Assembly: GCF_002286985.1 (NCBI RefSeq)
Contig: NZ_NSKC01000009.1
Span: 1 to 64,000, forward strand
Direction: 5' to 3'
Source: Halorubrum salipaludis
GTDB lineage: Archaea; Halobacteriota; Halobacteria; Halobacteriales; Haloferacaceae
Length of the DNA stretch: 64,000 nucleotides
Numbering within the stretch: the first letter of the stretch is position 1; each line of letters starts with the position of its first letter. The notes below the pieces were generated by a model. That model made no database searches and was not told where the DNA came from. It saw only the letters and a program-made list of their open reading frames with translations. Below are positions 61,123 to 64,000 of the stretch, piece after piece. Position numbers and translations under genes: made by a program.

Positions 61123-62856
61123 ATGACCGCCGCCCGCGCGTCGGCCTCCCCCGGGACCGACGCGGCCAGCGCCGCCCGTGCCGTCCGCGTCCCCCGGTTC
61201 GTCCGGGCGCTCCGCCCGTGCTGTGTCGCCGTCGGCGTCCTCGTTTTCTCCCTGGCCCTCGTCGCCGCGCTGTCCGGAGTCGCCGTCGCGGCCGACGGAG
61301 GGGCCGCGGGGGCGGCTGCGGGTGCGGGAACCCACGACGCCGCGGCCGCGACGACCCCTCTCGACGACGCCAACGGAACGACTCAGGTGATCGTCCGGTT
61401 CACCCCGGTCGAGGACCCGGACGCGCTCGGCGAGCCGGACGGGAACGTCTCCGCCGCGGTCGCGGACCTCCGCGAGCACGCCGCCGCCGAGCAGGCGGCG
61501 TTCGAGGCGTTCGCCGACTCGCGCGCGGGCGTGACCGTCGAACGGGAGTTCTGGCTGGCGAACGCGATGCTCGTGACCGTCGACGCCGACGAGGTGACGG
61601 CGGCGTCGCTGCTGTCGGTCGCGAACGTCACCGACGTGCACCGGAACGTCGCGGTCGAACCGCTCCGCGCGTCGGCTCGGTCGAGCAGAACGCCGGGACC
61701 GCGGACGCCGCCGTCGCAGAACCACCGACCGCAGACGCCGCGACTCCAGATCGACGCGGAGCCGTCCGGGTCGTACACCGCCGGCCTGCGGCTCGTCGGC
61801 GCCCCGACCGCGTGGGAGCGGTTCGACACCCGTGGGGCGGGCGCCACCGTCGCGGTGATCGACACCGGCATCGACCCGGGCCACCGCGACGTCGACCTCT
61901 CGGGATGGGCCTCGTTCGACGACAACGGGACCGTCGTGAGCGACGACCTCGAGGACGCAAGCGACCCCGACGGCCACGGCACGCACGTCGCCGGAACGGT
62001 GGCCGGCGGGGACGCCTCGGGGACCCACATCGGCGTCGCGCCCGAGGCCGACCTGGTCGGACTCGACGCGTTCGGCGAGAACGACACCGCGACGTTCGCG
62101 GCCGTGATCGGCGCGATGGAGTACGCGACGACCGAGAGCGACGCCGACGTGCTCCAGCTGAGCCTCGGCTCCTCCGGGACCTTCCGCGGGTTCATCCGTC
62201 CAGTGCGCAATGCCCGCGCGACGGGTGCGGTCGTCGTCGCCGCCGCCGGCAACGAGGGCGCGAACACCTCGTCGGGACCGGCCAACGTGTACGACGCGCT
62301 CGCGGTCGGCGCGGTCGACGAGGATCGCGCCGTCGCCGCGTTCTCCAGCGGCCAGCCGATCAACGCCTCCGCGGCGTTCGAGACCTACCCGGAGGAGTGG
62401 CCGGAGCGCTACGTGGTCCCCGACGTGGCCGCGCCCGGCGTCGGCGTCGTCAGCGCCGAGGCGGGAACGAGGAACGGCTACGTCCGCAGGCAGGGGACCA
62501 GCATGGCCGCACCGCACGTGAGCGGGATCGCGGCGCTCGCTGTCGCGGCGACCGACGGCCGGGTCGACGACGCCGACCTCCAGGCCGCGATCGTCGACAC
62601 CGCGGTCCATCCGACGAACGCCACGGAACCGGACGACCGGTACGGGCACGGCGTGGTCGACGCGCCGGCCGCGGTCGGGGCGGCGGTGGAAGCGACCCCG
62701 CCCGAGGCGGACTCGACGAACGAGGGGGAGACGAACGGGAGTGCCGATAGGGAGACCGGATCCGAGGACGGCGCGCCCGGCTTCGGCGGCGTCGCGGCCG
62801 TCGTCGCGATCGTCGCCGTCGCGGGACTGGCGACGCGGCGCGGCGGGCGAAGGTAA
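61123..62856 (+). CDS. Secreted subtilase (S8) with PGF-CTERM anchor
   Basis: A 577-residue exported serine protease. An N-terminal hydrophobic signal (about 34-57, ending VAVAAD) has no clear twin-arginine motif, so Sec export is more likely. A propeptide-like inhibitor domain spans about 85-180. The catalytic domain has D247 in VIDTGID, H285 in GHGTHVAG, N377 in AAGNEG and S460 in GTSMAAPH. A Glu/Ser/Gly linker leads to PGFGG (552-556), a hydrophobic helix and TRRGGRR, the PGF-CTERM sorting signal cut by archaeosortase. It should act outside the cell, tethered to the surface. Confidence 0.93.
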   Translation: MTAARASASPGTDAASAARAVRVPRFVRALRPCCVAVGVLVFSLALVAALSGVAVAADGGAAGAAAGAGTHDAAAATTPLDDANGTTQVIVRFTPVEDPDALGEPDGNVSAAVADLREHAAAEQAAFEAFADSRAGVTVEREFWLANAMLVTVDADEVTAASLLSVANVTDVHRNVAVEPLRASARSSRTPGPRTPPSQNHRPQTPRLQIDAEPSGSYTAGLRLVGAPTAWERFDTRGAGATVAVIDTGIDPGHRDVDLSGWASFDDNGTVVSDDLEDASDPDGHGTHVAGTVAGGDASGTHIGVAPEADLVGLDAFGENDTATFAAVIGAMEYATTESDADVLQLSLGSSGTFRGFIRPVRNARATGAVVVAAAGNEGANTSSGPANVYDALAVGAVDEDRAVAAFSSGQPINASAAFETYPEEWPERYVVPDVAAPGVGVVSAEAGTRNGYVRRQGTSMAAPHVSGIAALAVAATDGRVDDADLQAAIVDTAVHPTNATEPDDRYGHGVVDAPAAVGAAVEATPPEADSTNEGETNGSADRETGSEDGAPGFGGVAAVVAIVAVAGLATRRGGRR

Positions 62857-62881
62857 GAGGCGTCGGCGCCGAACTACGGCG

Positions 62882-63787
62882 TCACTCCGAAAAGTCGGAC
62901 AGCGAGCCGTGACGCTCGGATTCGGAGCCGTCGCGCTCGGCGTCCGAATCGCTCTCCTGCTCGGAGTCGTCGCCGTCTCCGGAGGCGTCGCGCTCGTCGT
63001 CCGACCCCCCGTCGCCGTCCGGGCCGCCGTCGTCCCACGGATTCTCGGGGTCCACCGGCTCGACGGCGCGGTCGAGCTCCTCGGCCGAGTAGTCCGTCTC
63101 GTCGTCGAGGAGCATCGCGAGGCGCTGCCAGCGCGCGCTCTGGTCGTTCTCACCCTCCGGGCCGACGCGGGCGCCGTGGGTCTTGAAGAAGCGCGTCCCG
63201 CGGTCCCGCCGCGCGCCCTCGCCGGTGTGGCCGTCGAAGACCGCGTCGAACGGCCCCTCCGGTTCGAGGTCGCCGACGGGGAAGTCGTGGGCGGGCTCCT
63301 CGCCGCGCTCGCGGGCCTCGGCCCGGACCTCGGCGACGGCGGAGAAGTAGGCGTCGGCGTTCGAGGCCTCGCGGGTCGAGCGGGCGCGGGCGGCGGCCAG
63401 CGCGGCGTGGATCGCGCAGATCCGCCCCTTCCACTCGGCGGGCTCCCAGCGCTCGGTGGCGAGCTCCTCGTACCGCTCGATCGTGAGGGCCACGTCGCTG
63501 CCCGCGCGGAGGTCCTCGACGACGTAGAGGTTGAGTCGGTCCCAGAGGTTCCACGCGTAGCCGGAGCGGGCCAGCTCCCACGCGGCCCACGCGGCGACCT
63601 CCTCGTCGGAGCGGCGCACCGCCTTCTGGAGGAGGCTGGAGACGACGTACCGGCTGTATCCGCCGTCGGTCTCGTTGGCCTCCTTCTCCTCGCCGAAGTC
63701 GTTCTCGCCGGTCGCGTCCGGCGTCGTGTCGGTCTCCAAGCTCCCGTCCGACCCGAACGTCGCCTGTCGGTCGTCGCCGTCGCTCAT
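62882..63787 (-). CDS. Protein with a RarA/MgsA C-terminal-like helical domain
   Basis: A 301-residue acidic protein without an AAA ATPase domain. Residues 40-145 read YSRYVVSSLLQKAVRRSDEEVAAWAAWELARSGYAWNLWDRLNLYVVEDL then AIHAALAAARARSTREASNADAYFSAV, much like the helical C-terminal domain of RarA/MgsA replication-recombination factors, which also has an alternating A-rich, R-rich pattern. The rest is a disordered acidic tail (DDGGPDGDGGSDDE). A stand-alone form would lack ATP-driven remodelling. Moderate confidence. Confidence 0.6.
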   Translation of the reverse strand: MSDGDDRQATFGSDGSLETDTTPDATGENDFGEEKEANETDGGYSRYVVSSLLQKAVRRSDEEVAAWAAWELARSGYAWNLWDRLNLYVVEDLRAGSDVALTIERYEELATERWEPAEWKGRICAIHAALAAARARSTREASNADAYFSAVAEVRAEARERGEEPAHDFPVGDLEPEGPFDAVFDGHTGEGARRDRGTRFFKTHGARVGPEGENDQSARWQRLAMLLDDETDYSAEELDRAVEPVDPENPWDDGGPDGDGGSDDERDASGDGDDSEQESDSDAERDGSESERHGSLSDFSE

Positions 63788-63939
63788 ACCCGTCGCTCCT
63801 GCGCCGAGCGACATAAACGCCCCGCGCCGTCGACGGCGGCGGCCGCGTCCCGAGCGCCGACACGGGCCTGCGGTACTCGGGATCACACCGCTGCTGAAAG
63901 GGAACCCTTAAGTCCGATCCAGCGGCTACGTTTCGGTAA

Positions 63940-64000
63940 CCGCCCTTAGCTCAGCCTGGTAGAGCAGTCGACTGTAGATCGACTTGTCCCCCGTTCAATT
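63940..64000 (+). tRNA. tRNA-Tyr (GUA), cut by the window end
   Basis: CCGCCCTTAGCTCAG starts the acceptor/D arm; the D loop has CCTGGTAGAGC. The anticodon stem GTCGA/TCGAC encloses the loop CTGTAGA, with anticodon GTA at 63974-63976, reading Tyr codons. The variable region and TPsiC start (GTTCAATT) follow; the 3' acceptor strand lies outside the window. No intron is present. Confidence 0.92.

Overview
The window is chromosomal DNA from an extreme halophile of the class Halobacteria. Evidence: very high GC, aspartate/glutamate-rich predicted proteins, archaeal genes (DnaG primase, ribosomal protein S6e, Tsr3, type II GAPDH, AhbA/AhbB siroheme decarboxylase, CofE and Mer of F420 metabolism), a Tat lipoprotein, a PGF-CTERM protease, and many genes whose TATA box lies about 25-30 bases before the start codon, as expected for leaderless mRNAs. 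A Halorubrum-like genome is my guess from gene content, with low certainty. I see no transposase, integrase, phage gene, CRISPR array or replication origin.

Layout: 0.4-9.4 kb holds a sugar-isomerase-like protein, an iron-box-controlled binding lipoprotein, an Eis-like acetyltransferase, an old-yellow-enzyme, BtpA, a PfkB kinase and a deaminase. 9.4-15 kb holds a PHP protein and two consecutive MoeA genes. 15-22 kb carries a sensor kinase, a lipoate ligase and an S6e/haem segment (ahbAB, precorrin-2 dehydrogenase, hemA, with start/stop overlaps). 22-26 kb has a sodium:solute symporter pair and dnaG. 27.5-32 kb is a stress cluster: truncated haemoglobin, a stand-alone HemA-dimerisation-domain protein, DUF2249, a cupin, then a small ORF coupled to katG. 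32-45 kb has membrane proteins, a beta-propeller-like protein, an M29-like peptidase, GAPDH, peroxiredoxin, Tsr3, cofE-mer and a chemoreceptor. 45-64 kb has a site-2 protease, an ornithine cyclodeaminase family enzyme, a USP, a rhodanese, a large hybrid kinase, an S9 peptidase, a GlpA-like flavoprotein, a secreted subtilase and a truncated tRNA-Tyr.

The most unusual content is non-coding. Five large intergenic repeats (about 1-315, 25696-26142, 34542-35130, 39684-40076, 49581-50145) share one architecture. Short conserved linkers alternate with perfect hairpins whose sequences differ from copy to copy while pairing is kept. They usually begin with TATA-like TTATAA boxes 30-38 bases before a conserved CAAAGCCCCAG motif, and end in GCCACCGC. 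One copy carries six tandem 57-bp TTATAA units and another a chain of four perfect hairpins. This fits a family of structured RNAs or hairpin-rich DNA elements, and it is my main candidate for an undescribed system.

A second candidate is a small regulon at 27.9-28.8 kb: three palindromes of the form (C)GAA-N4-TTC(G) placed between divergent genes for the haemoglobin, the HemA-domain protein, DUF2249 and the cupin. All calls come from reading the sequence; no database search was run.
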